Shown here: positions 1-8,534 of the stretch, in pieces
How the letters are laid out: each line of letters begins with the position of its first letter
Numbering within the stretch: the stretch's first letter is position 1
Source: Sphingobacteriales bacterium
GTDB taxonomy: Bacteria > Bacteroidota > Bacteroidia > Chitinophagales > Chitinophagaceae
NCBI GenBank assembly: GCA_027491165.1
Contig: JAIXWS010000088.1
Span: 1-53,563, forward strand
Reading direction: 5' to 3'
Length of the DNA: 53,563 bases
Made by a program: the position numbers and the translations under genes
The notes under the pieces: generated by a model
The model's database searches: none
What the model saw: the letters and a program-made list of their open reading frames with translations, nothing else
Told to the model about the DNA's origin: nothing

Positions 1-303
1 ATTCATCAGCAAAGTGATTTTAACGAAGCTGTTTTGCAAGCTGTAAACTTTACTGATGGGCAGCCAACAGGCATCGAGCTTGATCTAGATTGTATTCAAA
101 ATGTATTGAGTAGTGCGGCCACGCCAGTAGGAATCAGCACCCTACAAGCCCGACAATTTGTTGCATTGGCTGCCGATAAATGTCATCCCGCCTATTTGCA
201 TCTTTGCGAGGGCGCAACACAATTGGCCAATGGTAAATCAGATACGAGTACGGGAAAGTTGATTGCCTATTTAATTAGTGATTTTGTAAAGAATTATAGC
301 TAG
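1..303 (+). CDS. Arginase/formimidoylglutamase family hydrolase, C-terminal fragment
   Basis: The reading frame is open from base 1, so this is the 3' end of a gene cut by the window edge; a TTG inside it at 34 is unlikely to be the true start. The visible 100 residues carry a G-I-E-L-D-L-D segment, which fits the second metal-binding Asp motif of the arginase/agmatinase/formimidoylglutamase fold. They end with a HPAYLHLCEG block and a GKLIAYLISDF tail that I associate with Bacteroidota formimidoylglutamase-like proteins. Such enzymes hydrolyse guanidino or formimino groups with a binuclear Mn centre. The N-terminal metal ligands lie outside the window, so substrate cannot be judged. There is no clear terminator before nusB. 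Confidence 0.6.
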   Translation: MHQQSDFNEAVLQAVNFTDGQPTGIELDLDCIQNVLSSAATPVGISTLQARQFVALAADKCHPAYLHLCEGATQLANGKSDTSTGKLIAYLISDFVKNYS

Positions 304-474
304 CAAATACAAATGCTCCTTGTTTTGATTCTTTCTTGTCCCTTGATTAGACAGTTCAATATGGATATCAGAACCCTAAAACTATCAATAAATGGCAATT
401 GGCACGATTAAAGCAAGAAAATTGCGCTACATTTGCACACTCAAAAAAACACTCAAACGCTCTTTTAAGGCATT

Positions 475-1410
475 ATGATCAGTCGTAGAAATATTCGGGT
501 AAAAGTGATGCAAACTTTATATACCCTGCATGCTGCCCAACCCGATAATAATGATATCGCTACCACTTTAGGCTTAAAAATCCTAAACGAAAAACTAGCC
601 TTATCGCTTGAATTATTCACCACCACTATTGCTTATGTAGCTTCAATAGCGCAATACGCTGAAATTGATGCACGGTTTCGTTCCTCGAAATATGTACCTA
701 CAGAGGCTGATAAAAATGTAAATACCAAAATTGCAGGCAATGAGTTTATTTGGAAAACCCTAAGCAATGAAACCTATCAACAAAAACTTACTTCTTCAAA
801 TATCCTCCAAGGTGTAGATCAAGATTGGGTAAAAAAACTATACCAACAACTATGTACCTCTGCTCTTTATCAAACGTATATTGCTGTTGAAGGGCGAGAT
901 GCTAAATCAGAAAAAGCAATCATTCGATATATTTGGACAGAGCTTATCATCAATAATGAAGATTTTCAATCTTATCTCCAAGACGAAATTTCAGGCTGGG
1001 AAGATGACAAAGAAATGATTTATATTTTGATGGATAATTTTTTCAAAAATAGTGCGAGCATCAATTTTATGGCCTTGCTGACAGGCGAAAAATTAGAATA
1101 TGCAAAAAATCTATTGGTAACGGCTATTGAAAAAGCCGATTATTGCATGGAATTAATCGAGCCAAAACTCATTAATTGGGAATCGGATCGTGTGGCGCAG
1201 ATTGATTTGATTTTACTACGTTTAGGCCTTTGTGAACTTTTGTATTTTGAAACCATACCCACTAAAGTTACCATCAACGAATATATTGAAATCGCAAAAC
1301 AATACAGTACGCCACAAAGTGGACATTTTGTCAATGCTGTACTAGATAAGATTTTAAAAGATCTCGAAAAAGATAAAAAAATCAGTAAGCAAGACCGCTT
1401 AGCTCACTAA
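475..1410 (+). CDS. nusB: Transcription antitermination factor NusB
   Basis: A 311-residue protein opening with MISRRNIRVKVMQTLY, the RNA-binding N-terminal helix typical of NusB, and closing with the conserved ending around KQYSTPQSGHFVNAVLDKIL. It should bind the boxA RNA of rRNA leaders together with S10 (NusE). It is about twice as long as the E. coli protein. The extra length lies in the N-terminal and central part, which I regard as normal for Bacteroidota NusB. It is the first gene of a same-strand run with a DUF1573 lipoprotein, yajC and coaE. A TACATTTG box at 428-435 fits a Bacteroidota -7 element, but the nearest TTG (399-401) is 26 bases away, wider than usual, so the promoter is uncertain. 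Confidence 0.93.
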   Translation: MISRRNIRVKVMQTLYTLHAAQPDNNDIATTLGLKILNEKLALSLELFTTTIAYVASIAQYAEIDARFRSSKYVPTEADKNVNTKIAGNEFIWKTLSNETYQQKLTSSNILQGVDQDWVKKLYQQLCTSALYQTYIAVEGRDAKSEKAIIRYIWTELIINNEDFQSYLQDEISGWEDDKEMIYILMDNFFKNSASINFMALLTGEKLEYAKNLLVTAIEKADYCMELIEPKLINWESDRVAQIDLILLRLGLCELLYFETIPTKVTINEYIEIAKQYSTPQSGHFVNAVLDKILKDLEKDKKISKQDRLAH

Positions 1411-1450
1411 TACTTTATTTTATTAATTCTCTATATTCAATTTTTGCTTT

Positions 1451-1936
1451 ATGAAACATTGGAAAATAGCAAATCTTGCTTTGGTCAGTTGCCTAGCGCT
1501 ATGGGCTTCCTGCAGTGGAGAGACATCCGAAAAGGAATTGTCTTCTAAAAAGAAATTAAACACTTCTTTAATCAACAATCCACGCACAGCTCAATCTGGA
1601 GAAGAAGCAACTCGAAACTTGGCTACAATGGATTTTACGGACACGAGCCACAGTTTTGGAAAAATGTATGAGGGAGAATCTGCTTCCTACGACTTTGTCT
1701 TTAAAAATAATGGTCAGTCTCCCCTACTGATAACCAATGCAGCGGGTGCATGTGGTTGTACCGTACCGAATTATCCCCACGAACCTATTGCTCCTGGAGC
1801 ATCTGCTGTTATCAACGTTAAATTCAATTCTACAGGTAAGGTTGGGCTGCAAAATAAAATTGTGAATATCTTTACCAATAGCAATAAAGGTACCCATAAC
1901 CTCTATATTGATGCTGAAGTGATGGAAAAGCAATAA
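1451..1936 (+). CDS. DUF1573 domain lipoprotein
   Basis: A 161-residue exported protein. Residues 1-20 form a lipoprotein signal ending at a lipobox (LWAS before Cys21), so the mature protein is probably membrane-anchored by lipid. Residues about 60-157 match the DUF1573 Ig-like fold: a GACGCTVPNYP motif followed by PIAPG and a TGKVGLQNK strand. The function of DUF1573 proteins is not established. The gene lies 40 bases after nusB and 46 bases before yajC on the same strand, so co-transcription is likely. Confidence 0.85.
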   Translation: MKHWKIANLALVSCLALWASCSGETSEKELSSKKKLNTSLINNPRTAQSGEEATRNLATMDFTDTSHSFGKMYEGESASYDFVFKNNGQSPLLITNAAGACGCTVPNYPHEPIAPGASAVINVKFNSTGKVGLQNKIVNIFTNSNKGTHNLYIDAEVMEKQ

Positions 1937-1982
1937 AAACTAAACAATTAATCTAATACACAAACACAAAAAACAAAACAAA

Positions 1983-2327
1983 ATGACAATGAACACAATT
2001 ATGTTACAAGCTGCTCCTGCACCTGGCGGCGGATTAGGTTTTCCTTTAATGATGTTGGCCATGGTAGTCGTGATGTATTTTTTCATGATTCGCCCTCAGG
2101 CCAAAAAAGCTAAAGAACAAAAGAAGTTTACAGAAAGTATTGCTGCTGGCGAACAAATTATTACTACTGCTGGTATACACGGTAAAATTGCCAAAGTAAA
2201 TGATGACGGAACTTTGAAATTAGAAATTAGCAACAACAATTATATTACAATTGAGCGTTCTGCAGTTTCTATGGACATGACTATGGCTTACCGTAAAAAA
2301 AATAATACAATTGCTGTTGCAAGCTAA
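1983..2327 (+). CDS. yajC: Preprotein translocase subunit YajC
   Basis: A 114-residue protein with one transmembrane helix (about residues 17-36), followed by the family hallmark FFMIRPQ and a basic KKAKEQKKF stretch, then a small beta domain (EQIITTAGIHGKIAKV). YajC associates with SecDF and the SecYEG translocon in the inner membrane. The start at 1983 gives MTMNTIML; the second Met at 1989 is an equally good start. The coaE start lies only 5 bases after the stop. Many Bacteroidota carry a YbbR-domain gene between yajC and coaE; none fits here. Confidence 0.93.
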   Translation: MTMNTIMLQAAPAPGGGLGFPLMMLAMVVVMYFFMIRPQAKKAKEQKKFTESIAAGEQIITTAGIHGKIAKVNDDGTLKLEISNNNYITIERSAVSMDMTMAYRKKNNTIAVAS

Positions 2328-2332
2328 TCAAA

Positions 2333-2923
2333 ATGCTTAAAATAGGCATTACAGGAGGTATTGGCTCCGGAAAAAGTACAGTATGCCAAGTGTTCGAAAC
2401 ACTTGGCATACCTATATTATATGCAGATGGGATTGCCCGAAAATTAATGGAAAGTGACCCATTGTTGCGCAAGCAAATAATAGACCTATTCGGCAATGAT
2501 GCCTATACAGACCATCAAGTCAATAAAACGTTTTTAAGTCAAATTGTTTTTAAGGATAAGGTGAAATTATCGCAACTGAATGCGATAACTCATCCAGCTG
2601 TTATTGCTTATGGTGAAGAGTGGATGAATGCACAAGAAAAGGCTCCCTATGTACTCAAAGAAGCAGCCTTGTTTTTTGAAAGTGCTAGCGATAAAAATAT
2701 GGATCTTATGATTGGTGTTTCTGCACCATTAGATTTACGCATTCAACGCGTTATGTTGCGCGATAACTTAAGTGCAGATGAAGTCTCCGCTCGCATAGCA
2801 CAGCAAATGAATCAGGAAGAAAAAATGAGTCGATGTCAAAAGGTCATTTATAATGATGGTCAAGAATCTATAATCCAACAAGTATGGTCTATTCATCAGG
2901 ATTTGATGGCTATGTTGGGCTAA
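2333..2923 (+). CDS. coaE: Dephospho-CoA kinase
   Basis: A 196-residue P-loop kinase with GGIGSGKST at residues 8-16 near the N-terminus, as in all CoaE proteins. It phosphorylates the 3'-hydroxyl of dephospho-CoA in the last step of coenzyme A synthesis. Other family marks are ILYADGIARKLM (the Asp that activates the ribose hydroxyl), a THPAV motif in the CoA domain, and the lid region around LRIQRVMLRDNLS. The length matches the family (about 200). It follows yajC by 5 bases, so translation is probably coupled. Confidence 0.95.
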   Translation: MLKIGITGGIGSGKSTVCQVFETLGIPILYADGIARKLMESDPLLRKQIIDLFGNDAYTDHQVNKTFLSQIVFKDKVKLSQLNAITHPAVIAYGEEWMNAQEKAPYVLKEAALFFESASDKNMDLMIGVSAPLDLRIQRVMLRDNLSADEVSARIAQQMNQEEKMSRCQKVIYNDGQESIIQQVWSIHQDLMAMLG

Positions 2924-3069
2924 TAGTCAATTATTTAATGCTATTTGTATAGCCTTATTTGTGAATAAAAAAAACAGATTTTTAAAGGTCTGAACTGTGG
3001 TTTCCCTCATACAGAATTCGATCATAGATTATCCCAGAAAATTCTAATTGCTTTCCTTATATTTGTCCG

Positions 3070-3615
3070 ATGGATGTACAAGCTATTTTCGAGATTTTAA
3101 AATATACTTTACCAGCCCTTATAGTATTGGCAGCGAGTTATTTAATTGTTCAGAAATTTTTGGTTTCTGAGTTGCGTCGTAAACAAATTGCTTTGCTTCA
3201 CGAAACGCAAAATATCACGATTAGGATGCGCTTGCAAGCTTTTGAGCGACTAAGCTTGCTAATGGAGCGCGTACATCCTCGTCAAATGATGCCTAGGGTT
3301 TACAATAGTGCCATGACGGTTTCTTTGCTGCAACAAGTATTAGTGACCACCATTCGCACAGAGTATGAACATAACCTCAGCCAACAGGTTTATGTTAGTC
3401 GTGAGGTATGGGAAAGCGTAAAAACTGCTATTGAGCAAGAAATCGGCATGATTCACCAAATTGCCCAAAGGCTTAATCCTGATGCACCAGCTAAAGAACT
3501 CAATCATTTTATATCAGATTATTTAATGAGCCAATCGGATGATTTACCTAGTGAGATAGCTTTGAAAATCATTCATGATGAGGCTCGTAGGGTATTGTCT
3601 TATGGTGCCATATAA
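3070..3615 (+). CDS. Conserved Bacteroidota membrane protein (DUF7935-like)
   Basis: A 181-residue protein with one N-terminal membrane helix (about residues 12-30) and a long, mostly helical cytoplasmic part rich in charged residues (QAFERLSLLMERVHPRQMM). I recognise it as the widespread uncharacterised Bacteroidota family I would label DUF7935; no biochemical role is known to me. It sits alone between coaE and uppS and is followed by a hairpin terminator at 3657-3688. A TATATTTG box at 3058-3065 resembles a -7 element but lies only 4 bases before the ATG, so it may be chance or give a leaderless transcript. Confidence 0.7.
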   Translation: MDVQAIFEILKYTLPALIVLAASYLIVQKFLVSELRRKQIALLHETQNITIRMRLQAFERLSLLMERVHPRQMMPRVYNSAMTVSLLQQVLVTTIRTEYEHNLSQQVYVSREVWESVKTAIEQEIGMIHQIAQRLNPDAPAKELNHFISDYLMSQSDDLPSEIALKIIHDEARRVLSYGAI

Positions 3616-3656
3616 TCAATTAGCCACCCATCCGTTAAACTATTGAAAAGACTTGT

Positions 3657-3688
3657 ATAGGCTTGCTTTATAAGCCTATTATTTTTTT
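3657..3688 (+). terminator. Rho-independent terminator after the DUF7935-like gene
   Basis: Inverted repeat ATAGGCTT (3657-3664) and AAGCCTAT (3672-3679) with a 7-base loop, followed by a run of seven T at 3682-3688. It lies 42 bases after the stop of the upstream gene and overlaps the putative uppS promoter. Confidence 0.7.
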
Positions 3689-3695
3689 ATCTTCG
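3663..3695 (+). promoter_or_regulatory. Candidate uppS promoter
   Basis: TTG at 3663-3665, 22 bases, then TATCTTCG at 3688-3695. The second box is the Bacteroidota -7 element TAnnTTTG with C in place of the last T; the same variant precedes pdhA, rpsA and the second Skp gene here. It predicts a start of transcription near 3702, 45 bases before the uppS ATG. Confidence 0.4.
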
Positions 3696-3746
3696 CCCAC
3701 CTAATTTTTTTTAAATACACAACGCGTTTCGATTTTTTTATAAGCT

Positions 3747-4505
3747 ATGCAATTAGAGCCTCTAGACAAAGCAACTTTACCTAAGCATATTGCTATCATC
3801 ATGGATGGCAATGGCAGATGGGCCAAAGAGCGTGGTCAGGATAGAATTTACGGCCATCATGAGGGAGTATTAAGTGTACGTGAGGTAGTCAGTGTTGCAG
3901 GCGAAATTGGTATTGAATACCTTACCCTTTATGCATTTTCTACCGAAAATTGGAATAGACCTAAAGCTGAAGTGGATGCTTTAATGGAACTTTTAGTGGC
4001 CACCATTCGCCAAGAGGTAGACGAATTAAACAGGAGGAATGTTCGCTTGCATGTTATTGGAGACTTTGCCGCATTACCCCAATTATGCCAGCAGGAAATG
4101 CAAGAAGCCATTGACCTTACCAATAAAAATAATGGTCTTAACCTAATTTTAGCACTGAGCTATAGTGCTAAATGGGAAATGATTAATGCTATAAAAAGTA
4201 TTGCCCAACAAGCTCTTGACGGCAAAATAAATCCAAACGAAATTAGCGATGAACTTTTTCATCAACATTTGTGTACCCATCAATTTCCTGATCCGGAGTT
4301 GATGATACGCACTAGTGGTGAATGTAGAATCAGCAATTTTTTACTCTATCAACTCGCCTACTCCGAACTTTATTTTACACCGATCCATTGGCCCGATTTT
4401 CGTAGGGAACAATTTTTGCATGCCATAGCCAACTATCAGCAACGTGAAAGAAGATTTGGAAAAACCAGCGAACAAATTCAACCATCAGAGCATGCTCCAA
4501 AATAA
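3747..4505 (+). CDS. uppS: Isoprenyl transferase (undecaprenyl diphosphate synthase)
   Basis: A 252-residue cis-prenyltransferase that adds isopentenyl units to farnesyl diphosphate to make the C55 lipid carrier for peptidoglycan and O-antigen. The catalytic IMDGNGRWA motif is at residues 18-26 with Asp20 as Mg ligand. YAFSTENWNRP follows, then the C-terminal substrate motif IRTSGECRISNFLLYQLAYSELYF. The usual NYGGR segment is LSYSAKWE here, a change I think common in this phylum. The stop overlaps the bamA start by 14 bases, so the two are probably translated from one message. With bamA and two skp genes it forms an envelope-biogenesis cluster. Confidence 0.95.
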   Translation: MQLEPLDKATLPKHIAIIMDGNGRWAKERGQDRIYGHHEGVLSVREVVSVAGEIGIEYLTLYAFSTENWNRPKAEVDALMELLVATIRQEVDELNRRNVRLHVIGDFAALPQLCQQEMQEAIDLTNKNNGLNLILALSYSAKWEMINAIKSIAQQALDGKINPNEISDELFHQHLCTHQFPDPELMIRTSGECRISNFLLYQLAYSELYFTPIHWPDFRREQFLHAIANYQQRERRFGKTSEQIQPSEHAPK

Positions 4506-7149
4506 TAAGCATCTTTTTTTAATTGCCTTTTCTTTTTGTGCATTGGGTTTTACAAGCGCCATAGCACAAATTGCCATGCCTATGGGTACTTCAAATAGCT
4601 TTTCGAGCAGCACGCCCCAAAGCCCTAAGGAATATACCATCGGAGGAATGAGCACTACTGGAGCCAACTTTCTCGACGAGGATTTATTGGTAGCAGTAAC
4701 AGGTCTTTCTGTTGGAAAAAAAATTAAATTACCCAATGATGAATCGATCTCAAAAGCTATTAAAAACCTTTGGAAGCAAGAGTTGTTCTCGGATGTCAAT
4801 ATAATCATAGAAAAAATTATTGACGATAAAATTTTCCTTCAAATTAATGTAGAAGAACGCCCAAGGTTAAGTAGGTATAATTTTAGGGGAATCCGAAAAG
4901 GGGAAGCTCAGGAGATCAAAAACAAACTAAATCTTGTAAAAGCTAAAGTAGTCACCGAAGCTGCTAAAAAAGAATCCATTGTTCGCATTAAGAAGTTTTT
5001 CGAAGAAAAGGGATATGGCAGTACATTGGTAAAAATCAAAGAAAAGAAAGATTCCGTTATAGTGAATTCTGTTATCTTAACTTTTGATATTGAGGTTGGG
5101 AAAAAAACAAAGGTTAATCAAATCAATTTTTCGGGTAATCAAAATGCCAGTGAAACCAGACTAAAACGTGCCTTAAAAAGCACCAAAGAATCAGGTAGGA
5201 TTTCGTTACACCGTTCAGATGATATATCCATTTTTGAAGATAGTAGCAAACGGTCCTTTGGGAAATATGTGCGTAATTTTGGATTCTTATCGCTATCTAA
5301 AACTTTAGATGCAGTTGACCCTTTTTTCCGACCAAAATTTTTAAAATCTTCTAAATTCAACGAGAAAAAATTTGAAGAAGATAAAGAGGCTATTGTAGAA
5401 TATTACAATACGCTGGGTTACCGTGATGCAAGCGTAATAGATGATACTATTTATGCTGTTAAAAATGGTAATATCAACGTAGATATTAAAGTAAATGAAG
5501 GTCGTCGCTACTATTTTGGCGATATGAATTGGAAAGGGAATACTAAATACAGTAACGAAATGCTTACTAAACTTTTAGGCATCAAACGGGGTGATATTTA
5601 TGACCAAGAACTCTTAGCCAAAAGAATCGGTACCATTCCTGACCCAGCCGGACAAGATATCAGTAGTTTGTACATGGATGATGGTTATTTATATTTTAGA
5701 ATTGAACCCGTTGAAACCTCAGTAGCAAAGGATACCATTAATTACGAAATTCGAATTACAGAAGGAACACAAGCCACCATCAATAACATCACCATTGAGG
5801 GTAACGATCGTACAAATGAAAATGTAATTAGAAGGGAAATCACAACCTATCCGGGCAGTAAATTTAGTCGTGCAGATATCATGCTCACAACACGTAGAAT
5901 TGCAGCTTTAGGTTTTTTTAATCCCGAAAAAACTATTCCACAACCCAAGCCCCGACCAGACGGTACAGTAGACATTAATTATTCAGTTGAAGAAAAATCG
6001 AGCGACCAATTGCAAATGTCCATGGGTTTTGGAGGAGGTGTAAACTTCTATGGACAAGTCGGCATTACCTTTAACAACTTCTCTTTAAGAAACATATTCA
6101 AGCCCAAACTTTGGGATCCTTTACCTGTAGGTGATGGGCAGCGCTTTGCGGTCAATTACTCTTCAAATGGTCCCCTTTTCAATTCACTTAATGTATCGTT
6201 AACCGAACCATGGCTCGGAGGAAAGAAGCCAAATTCTTTGACGACAAATTTTATTTACTCGCGTTTTGCATCCAACCTTAATGACGGTTCCCAATCCTTT
6301 ATTAAAGTATTAGGTGGCGGTGTAACATTGAGTAAAAGGGTTAAATGGCCTGATGATAATTTTATAGTTAGCTATGGTTTGAATTATCAAAATTATCAAT
6401 TGGAAAAGTACACTGGCCTCATTGCAGATTTTACCAATGGTTTTAGTAATAACCTGCATTTTAAATTCTCTATCCAGCGCTATTCACTTGATCAACCGCA
6501 ATACCCACGTAGTGGTTCTGACATTAGTTTTAGTTTTCAGTTTACCCCTCCCTATAGTAGTTTTAGTGGAACTGATTTTGCTAATGCGAGTCAAGACGTT
6601 AAATACAAGTGGATAGAGTACCATAAATATCGTTTCAAGGCTGATTGGTACAAAACCGTCGTAGGCAATATGGTCTTCAAATTTTCAGCCAAACTTGGAT
6701 TTTTGGGTTATTACAATCCCGATATTGGTCTTTCTCCCTTTGAGCGCTTTCAATTGGGTGGTGATGGTCTTTCTGGTCAAAATTTCTTTATTGGTCGCGA
6801 CGTTATTTCACAACGTGGATATGACGTGTATGCCCAGAATGCAACCATTTTCAATAAATATATTGCCGAAATTCGCTATCCATTTTCACTCAATCCCACC
6901 ACTACCATATATGGTTTATTGTTTGCTGATGCGGGTAATGCCTGGAATAATTTTAATAGTTTTAACCCAACACGGCTTAATCGAGATGTGGGTGTAGGCA
7001 TTCGCCTATTCCTGCCTATGTTTGGATTGTTAGGTTTGGATTATGGTATTGGTCTTGATCGAAACAATTTTATTCCTAACGGTAATAGTAGAACCAGTCT
7101 TAAAGACATGTCTAAAATTACCTTTATGCTCGGTTTTGAACCAGAATAA
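4492..7149 (+). CDS. bamA: Outer membrane protein assembly factor BamA
   Basis: An Omp85 protein of 885 residues from the ATG at 4492. An in-frame GTG at 4444 would add 16 residues ahead of a normal signal peptide, so I prefer the ATG. The signal peptide ends at a TSAIAQ cleavage site. POTRA repeats fill about residues 60-500 (for example a FRGIRKGEAQEI and an INFSGNQNASETRLKRAL unit). A C-terminal beta barrel follows, with the loop-6 type motif QRGYD near residue 770 and a final barrel strand ending MLGFEPE. It inserts outer membrane proteins and is essential in Gram-negatives. It overlaps uppS and is followed by two Skp-type chaperones, the usual gene order. Confidence 0.95.
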   Translation: MLQNNKHLFLIAFSFCALGFTSAIAQIAMPMGTSNSFSSSTPQSPKEYTIGGMSTTGANFLDEDLLVAVTGLSVGKKIKLPNDESISKAIKNLWKQELFSDVNIIIEKIIDDKIFLQINVEERPRLSRYNFRGIRKGEAQEIKNKLNLVKAKVVTEAAKKESIVRIKKFFEEKGYGSTLVKIKEKKDSVIVNSVILTFDIEVGKKTKVNQINFSGNQNASETRLKRALKSTKESGRISLHRSDDISIFEDSSKRSFGKYVRNFGFLSLSKTLDAVDPFFRPKFLKSSKFNEKKFEEDKEAIVEYYNTLGYRDASVIDDTIYAVKNGNINVDIKVNEGRRYYFGDMNWKGNTKYSNEMLTKLLGIKRGDIYDQELLAKRIGTIPDPAGQDISSLYMDDGYLYFRIEPVETSVAKDTINYEIRITEGTQATINNITIEGNDRTNENVIRREITTYPGSKFSRADIMLTTRRIAALGFFNPEKTIPQPKPRPDGTVDINYSVEEKSSDQLQMSMGFGGGVNFYGQVGITFNNFSLRNIFKPKLWDPLPVGDGQRFAVNYSSNGPLFNSLNVSLTEPWLGGKKPNSLTTNFIYSRFASNLNDGSQSFIKVLGGGVTLSKRVKWPDDNFIVSYGLNYQNYQLEKYTGLIADFTNGFSNNLHFKFSIQRYSLDQPQYPRSGSDISFSFQFTPPYSSFSGTDFANASQDVKYKWIEYHKYRFKADWYKTVVGNMVFKFSAKLGFLGYYNPDIGLSPFERFQLGGDGLSGQNFFIGRDVISQRGYDVYAQNATIFNKYIAEIRYPFSLNPTTTIYGLLFADAGNAWNNFNSFNPTRLNRDVGVGIRLFLPMFGLLGLDYGIGLDRNNFIPNGNSRTSLKDMSKITFMLGFEPE

Positions 7150-7274
7150 TCCCTTAAAGCGCTTAAATTTGTTAAAAGAATTTTCTTATTAAACCCCTAG
7201 CGAAATAAGAGGTCTTAAGTAAAAATACAGTCAAAACCATTGACCTAATACTAAACATTAAAATTAAAAAAAAC

Positions 7275-7790
7275 ATGAAAAAACTCTTTTTTTCTCTTTT
7301 GCTCTTGGTAGCAAGTTTTTTGAATGCAGATGCACAAAAATATTGCATTATTGATTCCAAGTATATTCTAGAAAAAGTACCCGATTACACGATTGCCCAA
7401 ACCCAATTAGATGCCCTTTCAAAAAATTGGCAATCTGAAGTGGATAGTAAAATGAAGGATGTAGATAGAATGTATAAAAGCTATCAAGCTGAGCGTGCTA
7501 TGCTCAATGAAGATATGCGTAAAAAACGTGAAGACGAAATTATGGCAAAAGAAAAATCTGCAAAAGATTTACAAAAGCAATATTTCGGTTATGAGGGTGA
7601 TCTATTTAAAAAACGCCAAGAATTAGTCAAACCAGTACAAGACAAAGTTTACAATGCCGTCCAAAAAATGGCTGTAGCACGTGGTTATGATTTAGTATTA
7701 GATAAAGCAGGTGGCGTAACCATGTTTTATGCCGACCCTAAGTTAGATCGAAGCGACGAAGTGTTAAAATCTTTGGGTATAAGTAAATAA
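7275..7790 (+). CDS. OmpH/Skp-family periplasmic chaperone, copy 1
   Basis: A 171-residue exported protein: signal peptide ending at NADAQ, then a short beta segment (KYCIIDSKYILEKVPDY) and a long charged coiled coil (about residues 50-130) as in Skp/OmpH. Such trimers hold unfolded outer membrane proteins for BamA. It lies 125 bases after bamA and 70 bases before a second copy. The copies share the layout and the C-terminal motif (YDLVLDKAGG here, FDYVFDVSTG in copy 2) but are well diverged, so this is an old duplication. Confidence 0.88.
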   Translation: MKKLFFSLLLLVASFLNADAQKYCIIDSKYILEKVPDYTIAQTQLDALSKNWQSEVDSKMKDVDRMYKSYQAERAMLNEDMRKKREDEIMAKEKSAKDLQKQYFGYEGDLFKKRQELVKPVQDKVYNAVQKMAVARGYDLVLDKAGGVTMFYADPKLDRSDEVLKSLGISK

Positions 7791-7860
7791 TAAGGTCGAA
7801 ACCCAAGGAATAATTTATACTTTCGCAACTCTGTAAAAATAAAAATTCACAAACATCCTA

Positions 7861-8364
7861 ATGAAAAAAATCATTTTAGTTGCCTGTTCCTTCGCACTAT
7901 TTAGTTCAGTTAAGGCCCAATCACTCAAAATTGGTCATATCAACTCGCAAGAATTGTTATCTCTCATGCCCGAAATAAAAAAAGCAGAAGCGGATCTTAA
8001 GGTCTATGCCAAATCTTTTGAAGATCAATTAGAGACGATGAGTAAGGAATATCAAAAGAAAATGGGTGATTATCAAGCCCAAGAAAAAACAATGACCGAT
8101 GCCGTTAAAGAAGTAAAACAAAAAGAAATTACTGATTTGGGCGCACGTATTGAATCTACCCAAAAAAGTGCTGAAGAAAAAGTAGTAACCAAAAAACAAG
8201 AACTATTCAAGCCTATTTTGGATAAAGCAGAAAAAGCAATTAAAGAAGTTGCAAAAGAAAAAGCCTTCGACTATGTATTTGACGTATCAACAGGTTCTGT
8301 TCTAGTAACTCGTGATGCAGACAATATGTTGCCACTTGTAAAAGCTAAATTAGGTATCAAATAA
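7861..8364 (+). CDS. OmpH/Skp-family periplasmic chaperone, copy 2
   Basis: A 167-residue exported protein with a signal peptide ending SVKAQS, the family N-terminal strand IGHINSQELLSLMPE and a long Lys/Glu-rich coiled coil from about residue 40 to 125. It is the second Skp-like chaperone after bamA. A TACTTTCG box at 7818-7825 resembles the TAnnTTTG -7 element with one change, but I see no matching TTG upstream. A strong terminator follows at 8387-8416, closing the envelope cluster. Confidence 0.88.
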   Translation: MKKIILVACSFALFSSVKAQSLKIGHINSQELLSLMPEIKKAEADLKVYAKSFEDQLETMSKEYQKKMGDYQAQEKTMTDAVKEVKQKEITDLGARIESTQKSAEEKVVTKKQELFKPILDKAEKAIKEVAKEKAFDYVFDVSTGSVLVTRDADNMLPLVKAKLGIK

Positions 8365-8386
8365 GCATCCACAAAAATGAATTTAT

Positions 8387-8416
8387 AAAAGCCTTCAAGT
8401 TATTGAAGGCTTTTTT
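8387..8416 (+). terminator. Rho-independent terminator after the second Skp gene
   Basis: Perfect 12-base inverted repeat AAAAGCCTTCAA (8387-8398) and TTGAAGGCTTTT (8403-8414) with a GTTA loop, running into TTTTTT. It lies 22 bases after the stop codon. Confidence 0.9.
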
Positions 8417-8534
8417 GTGTAAATCCTTTATGGCAACATTATAAAATGACCCAAGTGCAGCTTAGTGCATGCCTGTGAAAATTCAACATGAATCTTTTGC
8501 GTATAAACTCTATTTTTGTTCCTTAATTTTATCT

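Noticed and set aside
4444-4491. GTG start giving a 901-residue BamA
   Set aside because: The extra 16 residues precede a normal signal peptide and lie inside uppS; the ATG at 4492 starts the signal peptide directly.
7150-7200. AAGCGCTT palindrome after bamA as a terminator
   Set aside because: The stem is only four base pairs per arm and no T run follows, so read-through to the skp genes is more plausible.
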